This document shows positions 47,501 through 54,561 of a DNA stretch of 64,000 nucleotides, in pieces (position 1 is the stretch's first letter; each line of letters begins with the position of its first letter). Origin of the DNA: Nocardioides plantarum (GTDB taxonomy: Bacteria; Actinomycetota; Actinomycetes; Propionibacteriales; Nocardioidaceae); contig NZ_VDMS01000002.1 in the NCBI RefSeq assembly GCF_006346395.1, forward strand, positions 496,001 to 560,000, given 5' to 3'. A model generated the notes under the pieces. That model saw nothing but the letters and a program-made list of their open reading frames with translations. It did not search any database and was not told the origin of the DNA. The position numbers and the translations under genes were made by a program.

Positions 47501-49429
47501 GCCCTGACCCGGGCCCGCACCCAGCTCGACGGCGACGACGTCATCGACGGCGACGCCGCGACCGCCGGCCCCGTGTCGTCCGACCTCCTGGTCGGCGACA
47601 ACGCGACCGTGGTGTCCGACGGCGGCCTGCTCGCCGTCCAGCTCGCCGACGTCGCGACCACCACGGACACGCCCGCCGCCGGCACCAGCGGCGACGACAC
47701 CATCCGCGGCGGACTGCCCTCGGGCTCCGGCGCGGGCGCACCCGACCGGGTCTTCGGCCAGGGCGGCGACGACACCGTCTCGACCGGTCCGGCCGACGAC
47801 TACCTCGAGGGCAACAGCGGTGCCGACACGATCGTGGGCGGCGACGGTGACGACGACGTCCTCGGCGGCTCCTCGGCGCTCGACGGTCGGCCGCTCGGCA
47901 CCGACGGGACCCGGCTGCGCGGAGCGGGCGACGTCGACGACGACCCCGCCGCCGCGCTGCGCGACGGAGCCGACCGCATCGACGCCGGCTCCGGGGACGA
48001 CGTGGCCCTGGGTGACAACGGTCTGCTGACCCGACCCGCGGGCACCCCACGACGTGCCGACGGCACCCGCCTGCGCACCGTCCACCTGTACGACGTCGTC
48101 ACGGCCACGCAGGGCGTCGAGTCCGGTGTGGGCGGCGGCGACACGATCACCTCCGGCGACGGACGCGACCTGCTGTTCGGCCAGGCCGGCGACGACGCCG
48201 TCTCGGCGGGCGACGACGACGACTACCTCGAGGGCAACGTCGGCGACGACGTCCTCGAGGGCGACGCCGGCGAGGACGACGTCCTGGGCGGTGGCTCGGT
48301 CGACGACGGTGCCGTCATCACGACCGACACCGACCGGCTGCTCACGCCGGTGCCCGGCGCGATCGACCGGACCGCCTCCGGGCTCGTCGACGGCAACGAC
48401 GTCCTCGCTGGCGGCGACGCCAGCGACGTCCTGCTCGGCGACAACGGCCGGATCGTCCGCGACGGTGCCGGCACGACCCTCGCGGGCGGCGGCTCCGGCG
48501 TGCACACCGTGCGCAAGGTCGCGATGGCCGACGAGAAGCCGGGCGTCTGGGCCGGCAGCGACCGGCTCGCCGGCGGTGCGGGCGACGACGAGCTCTACGG
48601 ACAGTTCGACAACACCCGTACCCAGCGGCCGATGCAGACCTACCTCGGCCAGCGCGTGCAGGGCGACGTCCTCGACGGCGGCACCGGCGACGACGCGATC
48701 CTCGGCGACCAGGGCATCGACGTACCCACCCCGGCCGCCGTGCTGGGTGCCGTCGACCGCCAGGTCGGCGACAGCGGTGGCTTCTTCCGCGAGACCGTGC
48801 GGCCGCGGGGCACGCTGGTCCGGGTCGTCACCCTGAGCCAGGCGACGGTGGGCGGCGACGACCTCGCGCTCGGCGGCGACGGGTTCGACTCCATCCACAC
48901 CGGAGCGGGCCTCGACGTGACCAATGCGGGTGGCGGCGACGACGTCGTCTTCGCCGGCGACGGTGCCGACGCCCTGTGGGGCGGGGCCGGTCACGACCGT
49001 CTGTTCGGTGGCGCCGGCAGCGACGTGCTCGACACCAAGCGCCGCACCCGCGACGCCCGGCTGTGGCAGCTCGCCGCCCCCAAGGAAGACACCGACCGAC
49101 TCCGGCGCACCGGCAACGGTCGCGACCTCCTCTACGGCGGATCCGGTCCGGACGCGCTGCAGGCCGACCAGGGCGACGCCGGCTCCACGCGTCGTGTGCA
49201 GGGTGATCGACTCGTCGACTGGGAGGGCTCGATCAACTACCTCAAGGTCTGCCAGTCCGGCTTCGGCCTCGGCCGGACCTCCAACCGGGCGAGCTCGTCC
49301 CTGACGGCGGCCCTGCGTCAGCTGGCCGCGGCCACCGGCTCGGTCGGCTCGGCCGAGCTCGCGATCCCCGGCAGCGAGCGACTCACCACCTACCCGGACC
49401 GAGGGAGCTTCGTCTGCGAGACCGGCTGA
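38543..49429 (+). CDS. Giant exported RTX-repeat protein (3,628 residues)
   Basis: This 10.9-kb gene encodes an exported protein. After a GTG start (GGAGGG 8 bp upstream) the N-terminus RRRRTFISVVTSTLVIVGGP is a signal peptide with an Ala-rich cleavage region. Residues 50-1990 form long beta-rich domains with no recognised family. A four-Cys cluster lies near residue 1211 (KCGGTAGACSTCPATGTC). From about residue 1990 to 3490 the sequence is packed with RTX nonapeptides (GGxGxDxLx, such as GGTGNDRIEGGPGADRGDGE), which fold as calcium-binding beta-rolls. Within it, four modules of about 130-140 residues carry YLEGN- and LGDNG-type motifs. The C-terminal 130 residues are ordinary. No LPXTG anchor or membrane helix follows, so release from the cell is possible. 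RTX proteins elsewhere include toxins, proteases and adhesins, but no enzymatic domain is recognised here. Confidence 0.88.
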   Translation: MNSHISARRRRTFISVVTSTLVIVGGPTATAATAATAPSALSAADDASALRVGVLALTGSISAIGQTPELATPLPFTTSSLADVLDLDQSLTKNVADALEQADLETALNTIEGITVLEDSDDATIAFTYDRTVTPTLPLVHDDGDLRFGANDGAGQARVSLTTHDDAPFVVSVDPTQTDPLLRVALVSQPVLDLSVDIDTTSLAPFTARQGFTEVSVTGGHYRAHRDQVITMRDPDGRSLLTLEDLRYSTLTDLFRITTSDNDVDIAFDVALPTSLKGGSDDERSGTLALTDSGQPGADVWPTAKDADDSDYGTRLRQATDLSMADGITSLAQYTGSVLALQDAADVPFPNLGGGTSDLFSPGDDLLALLSTAAAAQIVCGPSPDSPPTGVAAPGDTVYCQAITGAGLGDVTDVTWTLRDPEDGTLTDSPADAVGESPTGLVKITDSDGEPDLEVSFTAGGEPLTARSMPHTVQDVVRRISGLEDSTAEATLVDGRLNVAVDIAQAEKTVPLTLGNPGTLGALVGLTGLGSSTTAKAPAKATGASFDVGFGIETDDPEAGQQRQTYLVPKDESLIEIDGLSAQAPTTLTGLDARIGFLQVEADLTGLDLGKTAGTGPAVSLERTTGGTTPLAISTLFTDQGALDPSQLRLSSAVTASIAFEATEVPLSGSTYATGTPGGARGSASVTWGPTGLPSVTTDAGYEPLRVFDPVPARFLSGTASVTPGTGTAPNTTPDTATLTITSLPPGETLYSALNVAEPSASDDPTKDTEVARRLVADGVGCQNVVIVSDRVLTCDGLAPNGTSALVDGQRVEAIVLGDPFALRDSVIDGLATTLSELEKLGADNVADGLAADQYTSSLPLVDLTPAQLAVERDALQQGLKGLADTATADEKDKAVRGVPHVSSAQEMAAAVGSLVKVSGTDAGYRPTLAFTLGTDAVGVALSARAPQSQTLAAPLRLDDVGTASRPGRGQVTSTGVQSVGVTSTTTLAIDVDRATARPAVADATGTTSEATLGVTGSPLAGSLQAGVSKLTVQPTGSSAALGVRVVTDYVPSASGGRLETRRTNRRAPDAAAQASLTVGTDDVITYTAAATDSSGGTGAVQPARDPLQVQYLAEGLDGLSVALASAMDGAAPRNLDAEGAPVSAPLIGTDLDAGAGVPAILTTLTSSLRDQLAGVTATTDAALKTQLVTAVKAGIGATPGLGTPGAVTADVKCGGTAGACSTCPATGTCTVNGPTGWDTVTVSTTLTGVSKTTKRAFDTGLAGLEVRSDEEKVDTTTTWTLPVTLQLQRGVGPQVLVTPGTGLDVTVDAKLPVAGINAIVGYLPATLKPAGGDQANGRVQTTINVAPPVEDGVTPEPQAYSLFDLYDGGLVAKPSFTGPAQDGLKLEFKTLAQDKGVFGLQGRIDVPWKPTTKFYKDVTYNQVALDVGDVIDAVATPFAVIDPYLAPVRDVVDVLRSPIPVISDLSELAGGDEVSLLSLLETLSAATKKPQLELAHRVITLVGGVTDILHGVAALKGEDGYVPLEQLSTAGEALSLDPSDVTLREKCTQSVTTTTTKPPTTPGTPPVRNVVKKAPEPCPDDEALAAADKPAQGAPGQTTAENRAGKRNTKQRVAQRTQTVTGQLPGFSLPFLADPDQLMDVLTGEGEASYFRLDLGTLKAQVAYHQSFGPIMAGPIPIKPFVGGSISVEGRLAMGFDSYPQTLAARSVAPGDVSGLLDAYDNTSKFDGSSVIREGFYLDDLDGDGVDVPEVKIVTTLEAGAGISIGIVTAGLKGSVTLSINLDLNDPDDDGRIRTAEIRTLFNGNASCIFDASAEIEASISIYVEIELLFTSLEYEYELLALGPYELFSYGCPDLVPTLVERAGNTLVLTSGDKSADRLPGDNNNDDLPDEFEVRQFDKGDGRTSYEISGFGRVQVVETKPTSGGKYEVTVYKSGISMSSTDVQTTYETTGPPTFEADGGTGKDKISFLGGEEFSTSTAGDVELVSTPFSTRVTRLDGGDEADTLVTGDGDDSGIDGGDGDDSIETGLGDDSATGGAGNDVVGGGAGRDDLRGGTGNDRIEGGPGADRGDGEDGNDSLVGGPGRDVRAVLVRKTPAPDDETADDIVDEQVRLGFDSGDVLVGGPGLDSVDGGDGSDVVAGGKADSLTDASMGSLFTDGDRTVKVLTQGDTNPHDEVVHPLTAVVPSDSALDTLCASGEPESSSATSDYVTGGAEKDIVVGSDGVDTLDGGSGPDEICGKAGDDDLSGDAAGATGGVGDDPGAADRDIIRGGTGNDRATGGPGNDVLYGDQVTLVRNGARVLDGTLGTDSSGNGKDYLDGGEGDDVVAGGLGSDLLVGDVGDDAVYGEGRDTAAVTGADAPPLSERLLACNPVTRVVRGLLDLDGDLYGGGGSAGLTPDTGVLAGLPVVDGRLVQPGGTTDFQGILDGEVVVVGGRIDLDRDGDAVGDGGDTGVIELPSMLATGDNTDGDCILAGAGDDLLRGGSDSDYLGGGDGIDLAEGGDGNDLLLGDDGTDVLLGGAHSDVIVGGTGDDHLVGGAGDDRLRGNEGADDLIGGSATAGSSDGQDVLLGGRSEDVLVAENGVVVSPAIVDAVATASWRDSTTLTPAAVEAGADSPLRFDDSALRCGADPATRYLTLLPGDGEAGTPVASPGTELAYDELYGGGSCDFVFGSTGDDLVRGGPDDDVVEGGSGSDLADGDDGDDVVIGGSSYDPTTTTRYTTVRGGAGVPDGDDTIKGDGGPDGVDGYDLVAGDNALATRVPDTGRAGPDYVLTLRDVATTTSVPAPGTGGDDTVSGGGLTDRLFGQGGRDRLDGGAESDYLEGNDGADTITGGDGGDDVLGGSSTADGAPLGDTGTRLFETLSGPFDASAAGLLDGGHDTIDAGDGDDVVLGDNGRITRPLPAYRNAARADEAGTLGVSDGDRIDGGSGSDRLLGQGGDDTIDAGADDDHVEGNEGGDRLIGGTGPDVVIGGSSLDPDGRQTLASALTRARTQLDGDDVIDGDAATAGPVSSDLLVGDNATVVSDGGLLAVQLADVATTTDTPAAGTSGDDTIRGGLPSGSGAGAPDRVFGQGGDDTVSTGPADDYLEGNSGADTIVGGDGDDDVLGGSSALDGRPLGTDGTRLRGAGDVDDDPAAALRDGADRIDAGSGDDVALGDNGLLTRPAGTPRRADGTRLRTVHLYDVVTATQGVESGVGGGDTITSGDGRDLLFGQAGDDAVSAGDDDDYLEGNVGDDVLEGDAGEDDVLGGGSVDDGAVITTDTDRLLTPVPGAIDRTASGLVDGNDVLAGGDASDVLLGDNGRIVRDGAGTTLAGGGSGVHTVRKVAMADEKPGVWAGSDRLAGGAGDDELYGQFDNTRTQRPMQTYLGQRVQGDVLDGGTGDDAILGDQGIDVPTPAAVLGAVDRQVGDSGGFFRETVRPRGTLVRVVTLSQATVGGDDLALGGDGFDSIHTGAGLDVTNAGGGDDVVFAGDGADALWGGAGHDRLFGGAGSDVLDTKRRTRDARLWQLAAPKEDTDRLRRTGNGRDLLYGGSGPDALQADQGDAGSTRRVQGDRLVDWEGSINYLKVCQSGFGLGRTSNRASSSLTAALRQLAAATGSVGSAELAIPGSERLTTYPDRGSFVCETG
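44530..49050. repeat. Extended RTX repeat region in the giant gene
   Basis: Dozens of near-copies of codons for GGxGxDxLx nonapeptides occur. Larger units recur at about residues 2822, 2951, 3087 and 3228 (YLEGN or HVEGN), each followed by DDVLGGSS-like and, 60-70 residues on, LGDNG-like motifs. It is a tandem array at the DNA level and likely unstable in copy number. Confidence 0.8.
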
Positions 49430-49490
49430 TCACCGCGTCGGCCTCGTCGAGGCGGACCCCTCATTCCTCGTACACCCCTGGAAGGACCTC

Positions 49491-51722
49491 ATGAAGCTCC
49501 ACGGCACCACGCGCGGCCTGACCCTCGCCCTCACCGCCACCCTGGCGGTCTCCACCGTCCCGTTGCTGACGTCGTCGGCCTCGGCCGCTCCCGGGCGGCT
49601 GTCGCTGGTCGGGACGTCCGACGACGGATCCGCCTTCGACCTCGACGAGTACGACGCCGACGACGTCACCGTCCAGCTGACCGACTCCACGGCGGGCCCG
49701 GTCGACGCCGACGACGCCCAGGACCTGCTCTACCACTGGTCGGTCCGGCCCTTCGACACGACGGCGCGCACGCTGCGCCTGCCGACGACCGGTGAGGACG
49801 TCCAGGCGACCGACGTCGCCGGCGAGTTCGTCGTACCCCTGCCGACGGGGCAGCCGTCCGGCACCTACTACCTCGTCGGCTCGCTCGGCCCCGACTCCGC
49901 CGGCACCGGCGCGATCGCGGCTCGTCGGCTGCTCACGCTCAAGGTCGGTCAGGCCTCGATCGACCTGGCCGACGAGAGCCCGCTGCGCCTCGACGCCGGG
50001 TCCAGCGCCCCCGTCGCCGGCACCCTGGCCCTCGAGGACGGCACCGGCCTGCCGGGTCGGCTCGTCGACCTCGCCCTCACCCGCGGCACCGCCGGCACCG
50101 ACCCCGCCGCCGACGCCGGCTTCGTCCCGGTCCCCGCCGGCCCCGTGACGGACACGACCCAGGTCACCACCGACACCGCCGGCGTCTTCACCACCGAGCT
50201 GAGCGACCCGGCCGAGGACGGCCAGGGCACCGAGCTCGGCGGCTCGATCCAGGCCGACACCGCGGCCACGCCCGACATCGGCGACGCCGACGCCTCGGCC
50301 TCGCTCGACGTCGACGTCGTGAGCCTGCAGCCGCCGACCGACACCGCGCTGGTCGTCGGCACCCTCGCCGACAGCCGGCCCGGACGGTCCGTCGCCAGCC
50401 AGGCCCGGGCCACCGCCCCGGACGACACCTTCGACCGCAACCCGCTCCTGGAGGGTGTCCAGGGCGACCTCGACACCGATCGCGACCCGATCGAGGGGCA
50501 GGTCTACACGCTCTCGGTCGACCACGGCTTCTTCACCACGGGTGACGAGGAGGTCCCCTCCGTCGTCGGCGCAGCCGCCGGCAACCTGGTCGACCTTGGC
50601 GAGACCGTCACCGGGCTCACCGACGCCGACGGACGGGTCGACTTCGCCGTGGGCATCGAGCGCGACACCGACTTCGACGACGACGGCGCGGCCACGGCGA
50701 CCGTCACCGCCACCGCCGGTGACCTGACCGCCACCGGGTCCGCCGCGTGGAGCACCGCCGACCCGCTCAACGGGCAGGTCGACATCGCCCTGTCCCCCAG
50801 GGCCGAGCAGGACGCGGCCGTCGACCCCACCCTGGCCGGCAACCGCACCTACTACGAGGTCTTCACCCGCGACCAGTTCGGCAACCCGGTCGACGGCGAG
50901 TCCGTCGACCTCACCTACGCCGGCGACCTCGACGACTTCGACTACAGCGACGACTCGGTCGTCTCCGACCTCGACACCTCCGGCGACGTCTGGGTGGTCT
51001 CCTTCGAGGCCGGCGCCATCGACGTGACCGGCAGCTGGAACACCCCCGCCTACACCTACGACGACACCACCGGTGGCGCGTCGACCAAGGCCAGCAGCGA
51101 CGTGAAGGGCACCACGACGTCCTCGTTCTACGAGCTGGACTTCGCCCGGTCGACGTTCTCGATCCGCTCCACGCCGACCGACGTGATCGAGGTCGGCAAC
51201 ACCGTCACCCAGACGGTGCGGGCGATCGACCAGGAGGGCAACCCCATCGCCGGCTACCGCGTCCAGTTCTTCCGCTACGGCCCGCAGGGCACCGGCGGCG
51301 GACCGGCCTCCCGCACCACCAACTCCCGTGGCGAGGCGTCGTACACGTTCATCGGCACCAAGCTCGGCAACGCCCGCATCAGCGCCACGGTCAGCGACGG
51401 GGTGCGCAGCCGGACCCTGACCAACACCGTCGTCTTCGGTGCCGCGGTGCGCGCGGTGCTGACCGCCGCCACCGGCAGCGGGTCCTCCTACGACGTGGTC
51501 GCCCTCAAGGCGCCGTCCGCCGCCTCCGGTGCACGCGTCACGCTCTACCGCGTGGTGCGGGGCGAGCGCCGGGCCGTCACCGTCCGCACGCTCGACACCT
51601 CCGGCCGGGCGTCGTTCAAGGTCAAGGACCCCAACGCCCGCGGGACCGCGACCTACGTCGCCTCGGTGCGCTCGACGCCGCGCTCGGTGGCCGACCTGAG
51701 CAACACCGTGTCGACGAAGTGA
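49491..51722 (+). CDS. Exported Ig-like (invasin-type) domain protein
   Basis: A 743-residue protein starting 61 bp after the giant gene with GGAAGGACC upstream. The N-terminal LTLALTATLAVSTVPLLTSS is a signal peptide ending at an Ala-Ser-Ala-like site. Beta-sandwich modules of the bacterial Ig-like group 1 type are visible: VFTRDQFGNPVDGESVDLTY near residue 460, and VTQTVRAIDQEGNPIAGYRV with NSRGEASYTFIGTKLGNARI near residues 570-640. Two more Ig-like units probably lie in residues 150-330. The C-terminal part has VTLYRVVRGERRAV. No wall anchor is visible. Context suggests it works with the RTX protein. Confidence 0.8.
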   Translation: MKLHGTTRGLTLALTATLAVSTVPLLTSSASAAPGRLSLVGTSDDGSAFDLDEYDADDVTVQLTDSTAGPVDADDAQDLLYHWSVRPFDTTARTLRLPTTGEDVQATDVAGEFVVPLPTGQPSGTYYLVGSLGPDSAGTGAIAARRLLTLKVGQASIDLADESPLRLDAGSSAPVAGTLALEDGTGLPGRLVDLALTRGTAGTDPAADAGFVPVPAGPVTDTTQVTTDTAGVFTTELSDPAEDGQGTELGGSIQADTAATPDIGDADASASLDVDVVSLQPPTDTALVVGTLADSRPGRSVASQARATAPDDTFDRNPLLEGVQGDLDTDRDPIEGQVYTLSVDHGFFTTGDEEVPSVVGAAAGNLVDLGETVTGLTDADGRVDFAVGIERDTDFDDDGAATATVTATAGDLTATGSAAWSTADPLNGQVDIALSPRAEQDAAVDPTLAGNRTYYEVFTRDQFGNPVDGESVDLTYAGDLDDFDYSDDSVVSDLDTSGDVWVVSFEAGAIDVTGSWNTPAYTYDDTTGGASTKASSDVKGTTTSSFYELDFARSTFSIRSTPTDVIEVGNTVTQTVRAIDQEGNPIAGYRVQFFRYGPQGTGGGPASRTTNSRGEASYTFIGTKLGNARISATVSDGVRSRTLTNTVVFGAAVRAVLTAATGSGSSYDVVALKAPSAASGARVTLYRVVRGERRAVTVRTLDTSGRASFKVKDPNARGTATYVASVRSTPRSVADLSNTVSTK

Positions 51723-51806
51723 CCGCGTCCCGCTCGTCCTGACACCCGGCACCCGGCAGCCCCGACAGCCCCGACCGACCCGGTCGGGGCTGTCGGCGTC
51801 CGCGGG

Positions 51807-52772
51807 TCATCCGTCGAGCAGGCCCAGCCCGGCGAACGCGTCGGCGAGCGCGCCGTCGACCGCGATCACGACCGTGCCGTCCTCCTCGACGCGGGTGACC
51901 TGCTCGATCGGGCCGCCCGAGGCCGGTCGGAAGTAGACGTGCGGCGACAGCGCCCCGGGCTGGCCCTCGTACTCCCCCGTGCCGATCTCGGCCAGCAGCC
52001 GCATCGCGGCCACCACCCCGACGCCGCCGAGGGGGTGCAGGGCCAGCAGGTGCCGGTTGGGCACGGCCAGCAGGACTCCGTGGGGTCCGGCCTCGATGCC
52101 GAGCCCGGCCATCACCTCGTCGAGCACCAGGACCCGCGAGGGACCGAAGAAGTCGTCGCTGACCAGCAGGTGCAGGTCGGCGTCGTGCCGCTCGGGGTCC
52201 GCGGTGATCGTCTGGCGGTGCATCGGCTCGAGCGAGCGCAGGTTGACGATGCCCTGCGCCCGGATCGCCGCCCAGCCGCCCAGCCGCTCGACGGCGAGGT
52301 CGTCGAGCAGCTCGGCGACGTGGGTCGGGTAGTCGACCGCGGCGAGCTCGACGATCCCCGGAAGCGGGTTCTCGGCGTACGACGGCCGCTCGGGCAGGTC
52401 GGCCTCCCACCTCAGCCGGGGATAGACCTGGGAGCGCACCTCGTCGAGCGACTGGGGCTCGGGGACCTCCTGGGATGCGAGCATGCCCCCGACGTGGGCG
52501 GCCACCAGCCCGGTCCAGGCCGACCGCGGCTCCCTTGCCACCTGGGCGGCGAGGTTGCTGAGCCCGTAGGTCTGCCCGTCCATCGCCCTCAGCTGTCCGG
52601 ACCCGTCGCTGGTCACCTCGACGCCACGCTGCGCGAACGCCTCACGGGTCATCCGGTCCAGCGCGGTCGCGTCGTCGCGGGAGAGGATCGGGAGCGCCGG
52701 GTCCGGGTCGGCCGGGCGGTCGGGGCGGGCGGGGCGGTCGGCGTCGCGCTTTCGGCGACCGAAGAGAGCCAT
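51807..52772 (-). CDS. Hypothetical protein (possible DUF1444-like)
   Basis: A 321-residue soluble protein from ATG 52772. A basic N-terminus (MALFGRRKRDADRP) is followed by a helical region and a C-terminal half with GVLLAVPNRHLLALHPLGGV and ALSPHVYFRPASGGPIEQV. The VPNRHLLA segment recalls the DUF1444 (YtpQ) family, but I am not sure. No catalytic motif is evident. It converges on the Ig-domain gene on the other strand. Confidence 0.75.
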   Translation of the reverse strand: MALFGRRKRDADRPARPDRPADPDPALPILSRDDATALDRMTREAFAQRGVEVTSDGSGQLRAMDGQTYGLSNLAAQVAREPRSAWTGLVAAHVGGMLASQEVPEPQSLDEVRSQVYPRLRWEADLPERPSYAENPLPGIVELAAVDYPTHVAELLDDLAVERLGGWAAIRAQGIVNLRSLEPMHRQTITADPERHDADLHLLVSDDFFGPSRVLVLDEVMAGLGIEAGPHGVLLAVPNRHLLALHPLGGVGVVAAMRLLAEIGTGEYEGQPGALSPHVYFRPASGGPIEQVTRVEEDGTVVIAVDGALADAFAGLGLLDG

Positions 52773-52848
52773 GCGCCCAGCCTGGCACGGGACGTGCGGG
52801 CCGCCGTCGACCCTGCGCCGCGTCGTCGTGCCGCGCGGTCCCACGTCG

Positions 52849-54096
52849 TCACACGCCGAGCGGTGCGTCCGCCTCGTCGGCGTGAGCGATGTGGGAAAGC
52901 TGACGCCAGATCAGCACCACGAAGACCGCCGATCCGACGAACGCGAACCAGAACGGGGCAGCGACCCCGTAGTGCTGGGCCAGCACGCCACCGAGGCCGG
53001 ACCCGATCACCAGCCCGCCGAACACGCCGACCAGGTAGACCGAGCCGACCCGCCCCTGCAACGCCGACGGCACGGCGCGCTGGCGCACGGTGATCGAGGT
53101 CGTGCCCCAGATGAACGCGTGTGCACCGAAGACGAAGAAGATCGGCAGCGCGACGTAGGGGGACGTCGTGAGGGCGAGCCCGAGGTGGGTGAGTGTCTCG
53201 ACGACCAGGCCGACCCGCATCAGGTCGCCGAGGCTGACGTGGCGGGTGATCCAGCCGTAGGACAGCGTGCCCGCGAGACCGCCGGCGGCACCGACCGTGG
53301 TGACCAGGCCGAAGCCGATCGTGCCGAGGTCGAGACGCTGCGTGGCGTAGAGCACCAGCACCGACCAGGCGGCGCCGAAGGTGATGTTGAAGATGAAGAT
53401 GGTCAGCACCAGGGTCCGTACGGCGGCGTGGTGCCAGACCCACCGGAAGCCCTCGGCGATGTCGTGGCTGATCTTCGACACCGACTCGGCCTCACGCTCG
53501 GCGGCCGGCAGCACTACCCGCGAGACGAGCACCGCGCCCAGCAGCACGAGCACCGCCTGCACGCCGAACGGCCACGCCATCCCGACCGAGAAGAGCACCG
53601 CGCCGATCGGCGGTCCGGCGAGCTGGTTGAGGGTGATCAGCCCGACCTGAAGTCGTGAGTTGGCGATCGCCAGGTCGTCGCGGTGCACCAGCATCGGCAG
53701 CAGCGCGCTCGAGGCGTTGTCGGCGAACATCTCGGCGGTGCCGAGGGCGAACAGCGCAGCTAGCACCACCGCGATCGACACCGACCCGGTCACCACGAAC
53801 GTCGTCAGCACGGTCAGGACGACGACCCGCACCAGGTCGACGCAGACGACGATGAGGCGGCGGTCGACCCGGTCGGTGAGGACCCCGGCGTACAGGCCGA
53901 ACAGCAGCGGGGGCGCCCACACGGCGAGCGCGGCCAGGGCCACGAGGAACGGCTCGTCGGTCTGGGAGGCGACGAGCAGCGGGCCGGCGGCGAGGGCGAT
54001 GCCGTCGCCGACGTTGGAGGTCCAGGACGAGGCGAGCAGCCAGCGGTACGACGTACCGAGGCGCCGGGGCACGACGGCCTCGACGAGGCCGCTCAC
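52849..54096 (-). CDS. Major facilitator superfamily transporter
   Basis: A 415-residue inner-membrane protein with about 12 hydrophobic segments. LGTSYRWLLASSWTSNVGDGI begins helix 1, and LYAGVLTDRVDRRLIVVCVDL is the motif between helices 2 and 3 (G-x-x-x-D-R). FADNASSALLPMLVHRDDL is typical of the MFS_3 (enterobactin exporter-like) branch. The start is a GTG at 54096. Substrate unknown. Confidence 0.9.
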   Translation of the reverse strand: MSGLVEAVVPRRLGTSYRWLLASSWTSNVGDGIALAAGPLLVASQTDEPFLVALAALAVWAPPLLFGLYAGVLTDRVDRRLIVVCVDLVRVVVLTVLTTFVVTGSVSIAVVLAALFALGTAEMFADNASSALLPMLVHRDDLAIANSRLQVGLITLNQLAGPPIGAVLFSVGMAWPFGVQAVLVLLGAVLVSRVVLPAAEREAESVSKISHDIAEGFRWVWHHAAVRTLVLTIFIFNITFGAAWSVLVLYATQRLDLGTIGFGLVTTVGAAGGLAGTLSYGWITRHVSLGDLMRVGLVVETLTHLGLALTTSPYVALPIFFVFGAHAFIWGTTSITVRQRAVPSALQGRVGSVYLVGVFGGLVIGSGLGGVLAQHYGVAAPFWFAFVGSAVFVVLIWRQLSHIAHADEADAPLGV

Positions 54097-54118
54097 GGGA
54101 GCAGGATGCCGGCGCGGG

Positions 54119-54319
54119 TCAGGCGGGCTGCATCTGCGGCATCGGCACGGAGTCGACGAGCTCGGCGGCCCGGGCGGCCACCAGCCGGTCGTTCTCCTCC
54201 GAGAGTCGCAGGACGAGGGACTCGAGCTCTGCCACCCGCTTGCGCAGACGCGCGTTGTCGGCGTCGGCGCGGGGGTCTCGCAGGTCGCTGTGCACGTAGC
54301 CGAGCAGCGCCTTGGCCAT
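54119..54319 (-). CDS. Small coiled-coil protein, hypothetical
   Basis: A 66-residue protein: MAKALLGYVHSDLRDP, then a heptad-rich helix (NARLRKRVAELESLVLRLSE). Small proteins with this start appear in many actinobacteria, but their role is unknown. It lies 22 bp upstream of the MFS gene on the same strand. GGAAGG sits 8 bp before the ATG. Confidence 0.75.
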   Translation of the reverse strand: MAKALLGYVHSDLRDPRADADNARLRKRVAELESLVLRLSEENDRLVAARAAELVDSVPMPQMQPA

Positions 54320-54417
54320 GGAGAGAGCCTTCCGGTGAGAAGAGACGGTCCGGGCGAATGGGAGCAGCGGGACCGTCTACCAGAGTCCCACCCCGAAAGG
54401 CGAGGGTCAAACCTGCA

Positions 54418-54448
54418 GGCAGTCCCGCGACGAAGTCGCGGGACTGCC
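54418..54448 (-). terminator. Terminator hairpin downstream of mutM
   Basis: GGCAGTCCCGCGAC, GAA, GTCGCGGGACTGCC is a perfect 14-bp stem with a 3-nt loop, 113 bp past the mutM stop on the minus strand. Flanking CCTGC and GCAGG extend it. It probably ends the coaD-to-mutM run. Confidence 0.65.
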
Positions 54449-54561
54449 GTCGCAGGTGCAGGTCGAGCAAGCGACACGACCGAGGAACGAGGTCGTACGA
54501 GCGCGTCGAGACCACCGCAGCGACAGCACGACCGGGCCACGGTCCCGAGCAGACCAGGCCC

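Noticed and set aside
44180..48994. A 1,604-residue minus-strand frame opposite the RTX region
   Set aside because: It is a Val/Gly/Asp-rich shadow of the RTX codons, lacks domain motifs, and has no ribosome binding site. Long antisense frames are expected in GC-rich repeats.
44530..49050. Regular repeats that might suggest a CRISPR array
   Set aside because: Repeats are coding, in frame, without unique spacers of constant length; they encode RTX nonapeptides.
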